DNA from: Cyclobacteriaceae bacterium
GTDB taxonomy: Bacteria > Bacteroidota > Bacteroidia > Cytophagales > Cyclobacteriaceae
Reading direction: 5' to 3'
Length of the DNA stretch: 64,000 bases
Assembly (NCBI GenBank): GCA_016786495.1
Contig: JAEUUJ010000033.1
Coordinates: 107,900-171,899 of the forward strand
Shown: piece after piece, positions 17,624-26,027 of the stretch
Layout of the letters: the number at the start of each line of letters is the position of its first letter
Numbering within the stretch: position 1 is the first letter of the stretch
Translations under genes and position numbers: made by a program
Notes under the pieces: model-generated
Told to the model about the DNA's origin: nothing
Seen by the model: the letters and a program-made list of their open reading frames with translations, nothing else
Databases searched by the model: none

Positions 17624-18560
17624 CGGAAATATACACCCGATTTCCGTTGATGGTGTACTCCAGGTCGAGCGATTTGGTAATTATCTCCAGGATAACAGGA
17701 AGGGTTGTACCGCGATACTCCCCCGTAAGACGGCAGGTTTTTACAGCCGGGTTTTCCATTTCAAATGTAACCCCATAAGCCGCAGCAAGGTCGTCCAGAA
17801 TTTCAGACAATGGTCTGTCAGTATATTCGAATTCGCGCGTGGCGTATCCGAGGTTATTGTGCGTTTCTGTTTTTATGACGCGGATTTTTTTCGTCTGCTT
17901 GTTGAAAACGCCCCGGTCGCCCGCCAGTAACGTGGCGCTGTCGCCCAAGTGCTTCATTTGCACCTTGCCATGAATAACCTGAACCCGGACGGTAGAATCG
18001 GCCGCATAGGCCGACACATCGAAGGCAGTGCCGAGCACTTTGATCTGCAGTTCCTCTGCGGTAATGGTGAAAGGCTTCAGCGGATCAGGAGTCACGTCAA
18101 AGTATGCTTCACCGGTCAGGTGAACCTGTCGTGTAAAGTTTTGGGCGTAGCAAAGACTGGAGGTTTTATTAAGCGTGACGGATGTTTTTTCGGGTAACGA
18201 AAAAGATCTCGGCTCTTCAAAGCTTTGTTGTGTGAGGAACGTTTCCACGGGTTCTGCCTGATGCATGACCAGGTACGCCACAACAGAGGCTGCAGCCAGA
18301 AGCAACAACCCTGCGGCTATGCGAAGGGGCGTAAAGAAAATGATTTTGCTTTTTTTATGGATGGGGAGAGTTTGCCAGAGCTTTTGAACGTCAGGCCTTG
18401 GCGCTGCGGTACCCCAGATCGCTTGTGCCTGGTGGAATGCTTCACGGTTTTCAGCTGACGCACTGATCCAGTCCTCAAGCTGCATCGCTTCTTCCGGAGT
18501 GGCTTCACCGGCCAGGAATCTGGCAATCAGCATGTCCATATCGTTGTAACGTTCATCCAT
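17607..18560 (-). CDS. FecR-family anti-sigma factor
   Basis: A 317-residue single-pass inner-membrane regulator. The N-terminal cytoplasmic part (FLAGEATPEEAMQLEDWI) is the anti-sigma segment. A helix at about residues 78-98 crosses the membrane. The periplasmic FecR domain follows (VHLTGEAYFDV, FTITAEELQIKVLGTAFDV). The C-terminal DUF4974-like domain (RPLSEILDDLAAAYGVTFEM... RLTGEYRGTTLPVILEII) is itself STN-like and contacts the outer-membrane partner in known systems. It lies five bases after the sigma gene and overlaps the STN-protein gene, so the three form one operon. Confidence 0.93.
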   Translation of the reverse strand: MDERYNDMDMLIARFLAGEATPEEAMQLEDWISASAENREAFHQAQAIWGTAAPRPDVQKLWQTLPIHKKSKIIFFTPLRIAAGLLLLAAASVVAYLVMHQAEPVETFLTQQSFEEPRSFSLPEKTSVTLNKTSSLCYAQNFTRQVHLTGEAYFDVTPDPLKPFTITAEELQIKVLGTAFDVSAYAADSTVRVQVIHGKVQMKHLGDSATLLAGDRGVFNKQTKKIRVIKTETHNNLGYATREFEYTDRPLSEILDDLAAAYGVTFEMENPAVKTCRLTGEYRGTTLPVILEIITKSLDLEYTINGNRVYISGDGCL

Positions 18561-18565
18561 GCAGC

Positions 18566-19159
18566 TCAGTTAGTGTGAACATAACCTGCGAGATTTTCCC
18601 GCAGTATCCGAAGGGCCTTACCCATTTGCGTTTCTACTGTTTTGACCGAAAGGTTTAATTCGCTGGCAATTGCCTGATACGTTTTACCTTCAAACCGGCT
18701 CATGCAAAAAATGTTTTTGCATTGAGTTGGCAACGCTTCGATCAGCGTGTTAATCCGGTTGTCAAGTTCAGCAACAACCAGTCCGTCAGTGCCCGCGGTG
18801 GAATGCGCGTGATGCAGTTTGTACGCTTCATCCTGTGCTTTCTTTGATTTATCGTTCCGGATCACGTTGAGTGCCGTATGATAAACCGCGGTATATAAGT
18901 ATTTCCTGGCTTCATCCAGGTTTTGAACCCGGGTTCCTGCTTCCCACCATTTCACAAAAGCCGCCTGGACTACATCCTGTGCCTGCTCATTATTTTTCAA
19001 CAGGGTACAGGCGTACCGGTGCATCGGTGCGAAAAATGCATGAAAGCTTTCTTCAAAGAGAGCCTTGAAGCTGCCGGTATCAGATGAGGGGCTGATCAAT
19101 CGTATTGTCCCGTTTCCGGAAGTATAACACGCCACCAACGGTATACCCTGATCGCGCAT
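18566..19159 (-). CDS. ECF RNA polymerase sigma factor (Bacteroidota FecI-like)
   Basis: A 197-residue sigma-70 family factor. Region 2 (about residues 32-100) includes FHAFFAPMHRYACTLLKNNEQAQDVVQAAFVKWWE. Region 4 (about 135-190) includes ALPTQCKNIFCMSRFEGKTYQAIASELNLSVKTVETQMGKAL. The size, and the FecR gene five bases downstream, match the FecI/FecR class released by outer-membrane signals. The start is the ATG at 19159; the first 28 residues are unusual, so a later start remains possible. Confidence 0.92.
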   Translation of the reverse strand: MRDQGIPLVACYTSGNGTIRLISPSSDTGSFKALFEESFHAFFAPMHRYACTLLKNNEQAQDVVQAAFVKWWEAGTRVQNLDEARKYLYTAVYHTALNVIRNDKSKKAQDEAYKLHHAHSTAGTDGLVVAELDNRINTLIEALPTQCKNIFCMSRFEGKTYQAIASELNLSVKTVETQMGKALRILRENLAGYVHTN

Positions 19160-19180
19160 TGTTAAAATGGTAAAATTATT

Positions 19181-19210
19181 TTTTCCGGAGTGCCGGCATT
19201 TTCCGGAAAA
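19181..19210. promoter_or_regulatory. Inverted repeat upstream of the ECF sigma gene
   Basis: Nine-bp arms TTTTCCGGA/TCCGGAAAA are separated by 12 bases that contain the palindrome GCCGGC. A further TTTCCGGGA follows at 19215. It lies 22-51 bases before the sigma start, where an operator or auto-regulated promoter would sit. Confidence 0.45.
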
Positions 19211-19442
19211 TCCCTTTCCGGGACAATTTGAACCCCTGCAGAGTCACCTTTTTTCTTACATGCATGGAAATCGCTACGGGCTACCGATTCACCCGTTGCC
19301 AATCTGCACAGGGCGGAACGGGTAACAAGTTGCACGGAAACTTACGTTGTTGCGAATGAAGCCGATAGGACTAACTCCTATCAACTCAGCTTACTTCAAA
19401 CCTTTTTACGTTATATAAACACGTTTTTGTGAAGTCTGCTGC

Positions 19443-19826
19443 ATGAAGAAGGTACTTATTGTTGATGACGATCCCATTTTTAATTTCCTGCATACGCGGA
19501 TGTTATCGTTGGGCGGACTTGCGAAAGAAGTGCATACCGCATTAAACGGTCAGCAGGCACTCGATCTCCTCAATGGTTACTTTTCAGGAACGGCCGCATT
19601 GCCCGATGCTATTCTGCTTGACCTGACGATGCCCGAACTCGATGGCTTCGGTTTTCTAGAAGCACTCCGCAAATTAAAGGTGCCCGGCATGGATCGGGTA
19701 AACATTGTAGTGATAACGTCCTCCATCAATCCCAAAGACATGGAACGTGTTAAAGAGTTGGGGGTAACGAAATACCTGATCAAGCCGGTAACACTCGATA
19801 AACTCAAGGAAGCATTGCTGGAGTGA
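19443..19826 (+). CDS. Single-domain response regulator (CheY-like)
   Basis: A 127-residue stand-alone receiver. The acidic pocket is D8/D9/D10, the phospho-acceptor is D60 in AILLDLTMPELDG, and the switch residues are T92 and K114 in KYLIKPV. No output domain and no adjacent kinase are present, so it probably works by protein contact or in a phosphorelay with a kinase encoded elsewhere. It converges on the AddB-like gene with four bases between the stops. The 283 bases upstream hold no gene and include the sigma-factor promoter region. Confidence 0.9.
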   Translation: MKKVLIVDDDPIFNFLHTRMLSLGGLAKEVHTALNGQQALDLLNGYFSGTAALPDAILLDLTMPELDGFGFLEALRKLKVPGMDRVNIVVITSSINPKDMERVKELGVTKYLIKPVTLDKLKEALLE

Positions 19827-19830
19827 GTAT

Positions 19831-22665
19831 TTACCGGTAGCAAATGTTCCGGTACGGACAAATTCTGCACGTTTCAATCACGGTGGTTTGATCAAAGTTG
19901 GCTTCCGGATTGAAAATTTCTTCCAGCAGTTTGCGCAGGCGGTCTTCAAACTCCAGCAACAGAAACTTTACATCCCGTACGGGTGCTTTGGCCAGTTTCA
20001 ATCCGAACTCGGTTGTTTCTTCGAATAAATTCAGCCGGTTGATCAGTCCCGGAGAAATCCGTAATCCGGTTACCGCAGGGTTGATGTTTGTTTGATACAG
20101 CAACGCATAGATTAATGTCTGGAAGGCCGCCTTGTTACGTTTGCCATCACGCGCAAAGAGTGACGCAACACTCTCGAAGTCGAGTTTGTCCTTTCCGGTC
20201 TTATAATCCACGATGCGTAACAGATCATCTTTCCGGTCTACCCGGTCAATTTTTCCACCCACTACTGCATAACCGGGTGACTGATCGATTTTAATGCGGT
20301 ATAATACGCCTGCCTGTTCAACAGCCTCCATCACAAAGGGTGTATACTCTTTATCCATTTCCAGGATGCGGAGTGCAAATCGTTTTACCACCTCCCGTAC
20401 CACGAGGCGCTGACCTTCGAACTCCACCGGTTTGGATGGATCCAGGTTGTATTTCTTGATGAAAACCTCGTTCAGGAGAGCATCGATGTCAGCCTCAACC
20501 CGGTCGAAGTCACCTGCGATAATTTCCTTGCTGCGCTTCTTCTCGCGAATGCGTTTATAAAATAATTCCATCACATCGTGCAGAAACGTTCCCATGATGC
20601 GGGCATCAATGTCTTCTTCCACCTCGTTCGGTTCACGCACCTTGGCGATGTACCGGAAATAAAACTGGAGGCGGCATTCGAGGTACGTGTTTAGCGCGGA
20701 AGGAGAGATGCCTTTAAAATAAACGTTGCCTTCGTTTAAGCGGTTGAGCGATTCCAGTATCTCGGCATCTTTTCGGATAACGATCGGCTTAATCTCCAGC
20801 GGCTGTATCGGATTGTGCAGCACCTGGCGATCCGGATTGATACCGCTTTCATACAAAAGTTGCTGCAAGTACCGGCTCATCTCGCCCTGTCCCAGTTGAT
20901 CGGTCTCCGAATTATAGAACAGAAACACATTCTCAGCCCGCTGCATCACCCGGTAAAACAGGTATGCATAAATCGAATCCTGATGTTCAACCGTGGGCAA
21001 CTGATATGCCTTGCGGATGTTGTAGGGAATGTATGAACCCTTACCGCTGCCGGACGGCAGCGAACCTTCATTCAACGACAGAATGAAAACGTTTTTGAAA
21101 TCCAGGTTCCGCGTTTCCAAAACACCCATTACCTGTAATCCCCGCAAGGGTTCACCGGTGAACGGGATCTTTTGCGTTTTAATCAGTTGACGGAACAATT
21201 GCAGGAATGCTTTCAGGCTGCTGTATGTATCTCCGAGCACATCTTCCATGCGGTTTAAAAACTTCAGGAAGTGAACGGCAAATTCTTTGTCAACGGTTTC
21301 AGTTTGTTGCAGCGAGCCTACCTGTTCCACCACCTGCCGCAAGTATTCGAGGATACTGGTTTCAGTGGCTTCGCAGAAAATCAGTTTCTGCAGTACATGA
21401 TCGGTGCGGAGCATGCTCCCCGGAACCATCACCCAGTTTTCGCCCTGGATGCGTTTGCGCTTTTCGTTGGCGGATGCCGGATCAGCGGAGATCACGTGCG
21501 GATGATTGAGCAGCGATAATACCTGACGATGATGATAGAAATCGCCTCTCCGGTGCGTTTGAAGTTCGATCAGCAATTCAATCAGGTTGAACATGGGCGT
21601 GTTCGTGAGGGGATAGCCCATGGTTACGTTCAGTTTATCGATGCTGGCTGAAATTCCGTGCAGCACCGGCAACATGAGTTTCTCATCCGGAAGAACAATC
21701 AGTGTTTCTTCCGGAATCATGCCTTTCTCAAGCTCTTGTTGTAAAAGCTGCGCCATGATTTTAGCCTGGCCGACCGGCTGTGCTGCGCCAATTACGCGCA
21801 TATTTTTTTTCGTACTGAAATTCGCAGGCGCGTTGGCATCAAAGGTTTTACCCAGCACAGGGTGATTTTGATATTCCCGGAAGAATTCACCCGCTTCCTG
21901 GGTTTTGTTGTTCAGGTAGTAGTCATCAAGGTCCCAATGGATTTGCGACTGTGTGTTTGCAACAAACCACGTCAGGATTTTTTCTTCGGCACCGGTTAGT
22001 GCATTGAAGCCGACAAACCACGTTTCGTTCGAGTAGTCGGTAGAACGTTCGGGTTTAATCAGCCCGGCAGCAAAGGCGTCTGCCACGTCACGATGAATCA
22101 TGCCCTCATACGCAAGACCCTCCGATTTTAGCTGGCGTTTAAATTCTTCGTACACGTCAGGCAACTGCCGCCATAACTGTAAAAACTTGTGTTTGGTTGC
22201 GCCGTCCTTTCCGTCAAAGTTGCCCCAGAATTCCCGCAGGAATTCCAGTTGTTCGGGTGTCAGGAAATCGAACCGCGAGTCGAGTTCTTTTTGATTACTC
22301 AGGTCCTGAAACAGGAGCGGAGCGTTCACCATGTACTTGTCGACCTCATCGAAGTCGCGAATAAGCATCTCACCCCAGAAGTAAAAGCGATCAAACTGTT
22401 CTTCCGTTTGGGTAACCGTTCGGTACGCCTGGTACAGCCGGTGGATGAGCTCAAGTTTGTCGGGTACCCGAAGCGGTGAGTAGGCCGTGATGAATTCTTC
22501 CACGGTGATCAGACGCGGTGAAAAGACCGGCTTTTCAATAATCTGCGAAAAGTACTTCCGGAAATACAGGGAAGCTCTCCGGTTGGGGAAAACCAACGTC
22601 ACGTTCTCGGGCTGGGCATGTTCCCGGAAAAGCTTTTCGGCAAGATCGTATAAGAATGGTTTCAC
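19831..22665 (-). CDS. AddB-like PD-(D/E)XK nuclease subunit
   Basis: A 944-residue partner of the AddA-like helicase in double-strand-break resection. The N-terminal part resembles a degenerate helicase fold (VFPNRRASLYFRKYF). The C-terminal nuclease shows GGKIDRVDRKDDLLRIVDYKTGK, with catalytic D807 and D818, K820 region. One cysteine before the nuclease (C664, LECRLQFYFRY) and a C-terminal CxxC-x5-C (C933, C936, C942) reproduce the AddB iron-sulphur staple. It starts two bases after the upstream addA-like stop, so the two are co-translated. Assignment to AddB rather than RecC rests on the nuclease and cysteines. Confidence 0.9.
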   Translation of the reverse strand: MKPFLYDLAEKLFREHAQPENVTLVFPNRRASLYFRKYFSQIIEKPVFSPRLITVEEFITAYSPLRVPDKLELIHRLYQAYRTVTQTEEQFDRFYFWGEMLIRDFDEVDKYMVNAPLLFQDLSNQKELDSRFDFLTPEQLEFLREFWGNFDGKDGATKHKFLQLWRQLPDVYEEFKRQLKSEGLAYEGMIHRDVADAFAAGLIKPERSTDYSNETWFVGFNALTGAEEKILTWFVANTQSQIHWDLDDYYLNNKTQEAGEFFREYQNHPVLGKTFDANAPANFSTKKNMRVIGAAQPVGQAKIMAQLLQQELEKGMIPEETLIVLPDEKLMLPVLHGISASIDKLNVTMGYPLTNTPMFNLIELLIELQTHRRGDFYHHRQVLSLLNHPHVISADPASANEKRKRIQGENWVMVPGSMLRTDHVLQKLIFCEATETSILEYLRQVVEQVGSLQQTETVDKEFAVHFLKFLNRMEDVLGDTYSSLKAFLQLFRQLIKTQKIPFTGEPLRGLQVMGVLETRNLDFKNVFILSLNEGSLPSGSGKGSYIPYNIRKAYQLPTVEHQDSIYAYLFYRVMQRAENVFLFYNSETDQLGQGEMSRYLQQLLYESGINPDRQVLHNPIQPLEIKPIVIRKDAEILESLNRLNEGNVYFKGISPSALNTYLECRLQFYFRYIAKVREPNEVEEDIDARIMGTFLHDVMELFYKRIREKKRSKEIIAGDFDRVEADIDALLNEVFIKKYNLDPSKPVEFEGQRLVVREVVKRFALRILEMDKEYTPFVMEAVEQAGVLYRIKIDQSPGYAVVGGKIDRVDRKDDLLRIVDYKTGKDKLDFESVASLFARDGKRNKAAFQTLIYALLYQTNINPAVTGLRISPGLINRLNLFEETTEFGLKLAKAPVRDVKFLLLEFEDRLRKLLEEIFNPEANFDQTTVIETCRICPYRNICYR

Positions 22666-22667
22666 GA

Positions 22668-25600
22668 TTAAAATAGTCCGAGTTGGTCTTTGTCTTCTTT
22701 CTTTTTGGAAACCTTGGGCTTCAGGTCGTTGATGTTTACGATTTCACGATCTCTCAGGTACAAAACGTATCCTTCCACATCTGTGAAGTTCATTTGCCGG
22801 AGGATGGTAACATACGCGCGTACCTGCTGGATATCGTTTTTGTTGTGAACACCGGTTTTGAAATCAACCACGATTGCTTTTTTGTCCCTGATCAGCAGGC
22901 GGTCAATGCGATTTTCATCGCCACCCGGAAGAATAATGGGCACTTCGGTTTTAACAGTCCAGTTTTTAGAGAACCACTCGTTAATCGTTGCATTCGTAAG
23001 TAATTCCGATAACTGATCGGCCAGTGTTTGCCGGTCATCTTCTGTGATTAATCCTTCCTGCACAACCTGTTTCAGTGTTTCAGGTATTTCATCCGTATAC
23101 CGGATTCGGGAAAGTACCTCGTGCATGTATAACCCATGGCGAATGCGTTCCTGCTGATCGGCAGCATGGTCTTCAAAATAACTCGCAACCTGATGCTTGA
23201 TCACCAGCTTGTCGCGCCAGCGCGAAGCCGGGTAAACCAACAGGTTAATCGCAGATGACGTAGATTTTTTCTGTTCTGTCGTAAGCGTTAACCTGCCCGA
23301 CTTGAATGTCAGGGTGTTCGCATCCCAGTCAGGTTTAAAGGATTCTTCCCGCTCGAGGCTTTCCAATAACAGTTTCGCTACGCTGTAGGCAGGCTGGCCT
23401 TTGCTTTTAGGATGCGGAGCCATCACCAGTAAGGCGTGTTCTGCCCGCGTGAAGCCTACATACAGAAGATTGAGGTTATCGAGGTATGAGCGTACATACT
23501 CTTCGTGATAGAACTGATCGAAGCAGGTATCTTTCAACCGGCCGGAATATTCGATAGGGACGTGGCCTGCTTCATCGAAGGGTTTCACATCGGAATGGAC
23601 CCACAGCAACGGGTTATTAAAACGTTCGTGATCCATATTCCACGAACAAAAAGGGATCAACACATATTTAAACTGAAGGCCCTTCGATTTATGAATCGTA
23701 ACAATCTGCACGGCATCCACTTCACCCGAAATCTGCAGCGACTGCTTATGCTTGTTGTCTTCCCACCATTCCAGGAAGGCACCCACATCATTTTTTTCGC
23801 GACTGTAAAACTCCAGCACCAGCTCCTGGAACGCCTGCAGATAGGCCAGTTCACCCGTTACTTCACCCAGGCGGAATATATCGATCAGCGTTTCAGTCAA
23901 CTCGAACAGCGGCAGGCGTTTCAGCCAGGCTTTTGATTTCGCGAATGCTGGCGGTAAATTATTTTCGAAGAATACCTGATTGGCAACTTTGAAGACTTCG
24001 TTCAGCGGAAGCTGATCACCTTTGATGCGCGCATACTCATAACTCAGTTGGGCGCGTGCAATCGAATCTTCCGGAAATTGCATGTAGCGCATGGCGGCCA
24101 ACAGCAGGTTTACGGAAGCAGCGCCATCCAGTCGCAACGACTCGTTGGAGATTACGTCATACCGGCAGGCGGGATTGGCCAACGGTGAATTTTTGTAGTG
24201 GAGAAGACTCGCGGCAATTTGCTGGCCTTCTGAATTTTTTCGCACCAGAATGGCAATGTCGTTCAGTTTAACCCCCAGTTGTTGCAGTTGCTCAAGCTGT
24301 TTTGGAATGTTCTCCATGGCAAAGGTTTGCCAGGTCGTCTCTTCATCGTCTTGCAGGAACTGGATTTGAACAAAGCCCTCGTGTTTTTTGAAATCTTTCT
24401 GCTCAACATCCCGAAACGATGCTTCCGGCAGGTCACCGCCCGTGATGTCTTTTACCAGCGCAGCGGCATTTTTGAACAGCACGTTGTTGAACCGGATGAT
24501 TTCCGCAGCACTGCGGTAGTTCGTATCAAGTTCGATTGTTTGAACGCGCTCCCGGCCGATCTGTTTTTCGACCTGCTCCTGTAGTAATTTCAAATCGCCT
24601 CCGCGCCAGCGATACACAGCCTGTTTCACATCGCCCACCACAATGCTGCGGTTGCCCTGGTCAAGGCTGTTTGTTAACAGCGGGAGAAAGTTTTTCCACT
24701 GATAGCCGGATGTATCCTGAAACTCATCGATCAGAAAATTGCGATAGAACGAACCTACTTTTTCGTAAATAAAAGGAGTGTCGCTGTCGGCAATTACTCC
24801 GTTCAGGAATTTAGGTGCATCGGCCAACAGCATGGTGTTGTTACGCTCTTTGTATTCCCGCAGTTTGCGCGTGATATCGGCAATCAGTCCGAATACATAC
24901 ATATTTCGCAACACAAGCTCTGCGCTTAACGCCTCCTTATAGAATGTTTGCCAGGTTTCGAGAATCTGATGAATGATCGGAATCAACTGTTTTTCTGCGG
25001 TCACCACCATGTCAGCCGGATTAGTAGCTGTTTTGCTCGGCCATTTTTCAGGTTTGGTGAAATAGTTTTGCAGTCGGTCGCCAGGCTCTTTAATATCCTT
25101 GATGTTTTTCTGTGTGGCAAAGGTTTCAAAAAAGGTGAGTACCCCCGAGTTCTTGCCGTAGCTGATCTCGGTGATGTCCCAGTTTTTTGTTTGTATGATC
25201 TTCAGTGCTTCGGCTGCCGGTTTTGAAACTTTGCTGAGAAAACTGTTCTTAATCTGCCAGAGTTTGTTTTTTAGTTCTTTAAAAAAATTATGGTCGTTTG
25301 TTTCCTTGATAACTTCGTCTTCGATCACTTTAAACTCTTCGCGGAATATTTCTTCCGCGAACGTGCGCAGGCTCGCACGCACATCCCAGGCGCGTTCGTT
25401 TTCCAGGCTGTCTTTGGCAAACTCAACTACCCATTCGGTTAATTCTTTGTTGGATCCGAGTTCATCGATCAGGTCGTTGATCACTTCCTCGAGCACAATT
25501 TCCTGATCGATTTCCAGCTTGTAGTCACCCATCAACCCCGACTCACGCGTAAACGAGCGAATCACACGCTGAAAAAATGCATCGATCGTACTGATGGAAA

Positions 25601-25910
25601 ACTGGCTGTAGTTGTGGAGGATTTCGCGCTGCACATCGCGGCTGCGCTCCTGAAACGTGTTGTTGTCGAGCCTGAGCTCTTTTTTCAGTTCTTCGGCCAG
25701 TTCATTGGGCTTGCCGTTCGCAAATTCATCCAGGTACGCCAGGATGCGGTCTTTCATTTCCTGCGTGCTCTTATTGGTGAACGTCACCGCCAGAATATGC
25801 CGGAAATAGTAGCCCTTGTGTTCAAGGGCCAGTTTGAGATATTCTTTGGCCAGCGTGCGGGTTTTGCCCGATCCGGCCGATGACCGATATATGGAAAAGA
25901 CCTTTGTCAA
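22668..25910 (-). CDS. AddA/RecB-like UvrD-family helicase-nuclease
   Basis: A 1080-residue DNA helicase with a C-terminal nuclease. Walker A SAGSGKTRT is at residues 10-18, helicase motif Ia is AVTFTNKSTQEMKDRI, and motif II is FLIDEFQDTSGYQW. Motifs V/VI (VTIHKSKGLQF, LLYVGFTRAEHALLV) are also visible. The nuclease has RIDRLLIRDKKAIVVDFKTG. The only start near Walker A is a TTG at 25910; no ATG or GTG occurs in frame in the next 24 codons upstream. It heads a two-gene operon with the AddB-like gene. Confidence 0.92.
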   Translation of the reverse strand: MTKVFSIYRSSAGSGKTRTLAKEYLKLALEHKGYYFRHILAVTFTNKSTQEMKDRILAYLDEFANGKPNELAEELKKELRLDNNTFQERSRDVQREILHNYSQFSISTIDAFFQRVIRSFTRESGLMGDYKLEIDQEIVLEEVINDLIDELGSNKELTEWVVEFAKDSLENERAWDVRASLRTFAEEIFREEFKVIEDEVIKETNDHNFFKELKNKLWQIKNSFLSKVSKPAAEALKIIQTKNWDITEISYGKNSGVLTFFETFATQKNIKDIKEPGDRLQNYFTKPEKWPSKTATNPADMVVTAEKQLIPIIHQILETWQTFYKEALSAELVLRNMYVFGLIADITRKLREYKERNNTMLLADAPKFLNGVIADSDTPFIYEKVGSFYRNFLIDEFQDTSGYQWKNFLPLLTNSLDQGNRSIVVGDVKQAVYRWRGGDLKLLQEQVEKQIGRERVQTIELDTNYRSAAEIIRFNNVLFKNAAALVKDITGGDLPEASFRDVEQKDFKKHEGFVQIQFLQDDEETTWQTFAMENIPKQLEQLQQLGVKLNDIAILVRKNSEGQQIAASLLHYKNSPLANPACRYDVISNESLRLDGAASVNLLLAAMRYMQFPEDSIARAQLSYEYARIKGDQLPLNEVFKVANQVFFENNLPPAFAKSKAWLKRLPLFELTETLIDIFRLGEVTGELAYLQAFQELVLEFYSREKNDVGAFLEWWEDNKHKQSLQISGEVDAVQIVTIHKSKGLQFKYVLIPFCSWNMDHERFNNPLLWVHSDVKPFDEAGHVPIEYSGRLKDTCFDQFYHEEYVRSYLDNLNLLYVGFTRAEHALLVMAPHPKSKGQPAYSVAKLLLESLEREESFKPDWDANTLTFKSGRLTLTTEQKKSTSSAINLLVYPASRWRDKLVIKHQVASYFEDHAADQQERIRHGLYMHEVLSRIRYTDEIPETLKQVVQEGLITEDDRQTLADQLSELLTNATINEWFSKNWTVKTEVPIILPGGDENRIDRLLIRDKKAIVVDFKTGVHNKNDIQQVRAYVTILRQMNFTDVEGYVLYLRDREIVNINDLKPKVSKKKEDKDQLGLF

Positions 25911-25980
25911 AAAAACGTGTTCGTAGTGGTTATTCCTGCAAGTATATCTAACAAGCTCGACAAATTCTGTCAGGAAAGCA

Positions 25981-26014
25981 TTTGTTTTTTGGAGCTAAAA
26001 AATAGCTAACTTTC
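25981..26014 (+). promoter_or_regulatory. Possible promoter of the patatin gene
   Basis: TTTG (25981-25984), 22 bases, TAACTTTC (26007-26014), one mismatch to TAnnTTTG. The ATG at 26028 is 13 bases further on. Confidence 0.4.
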
Positions 26015-26027
26015 ATCCATACTGTCT

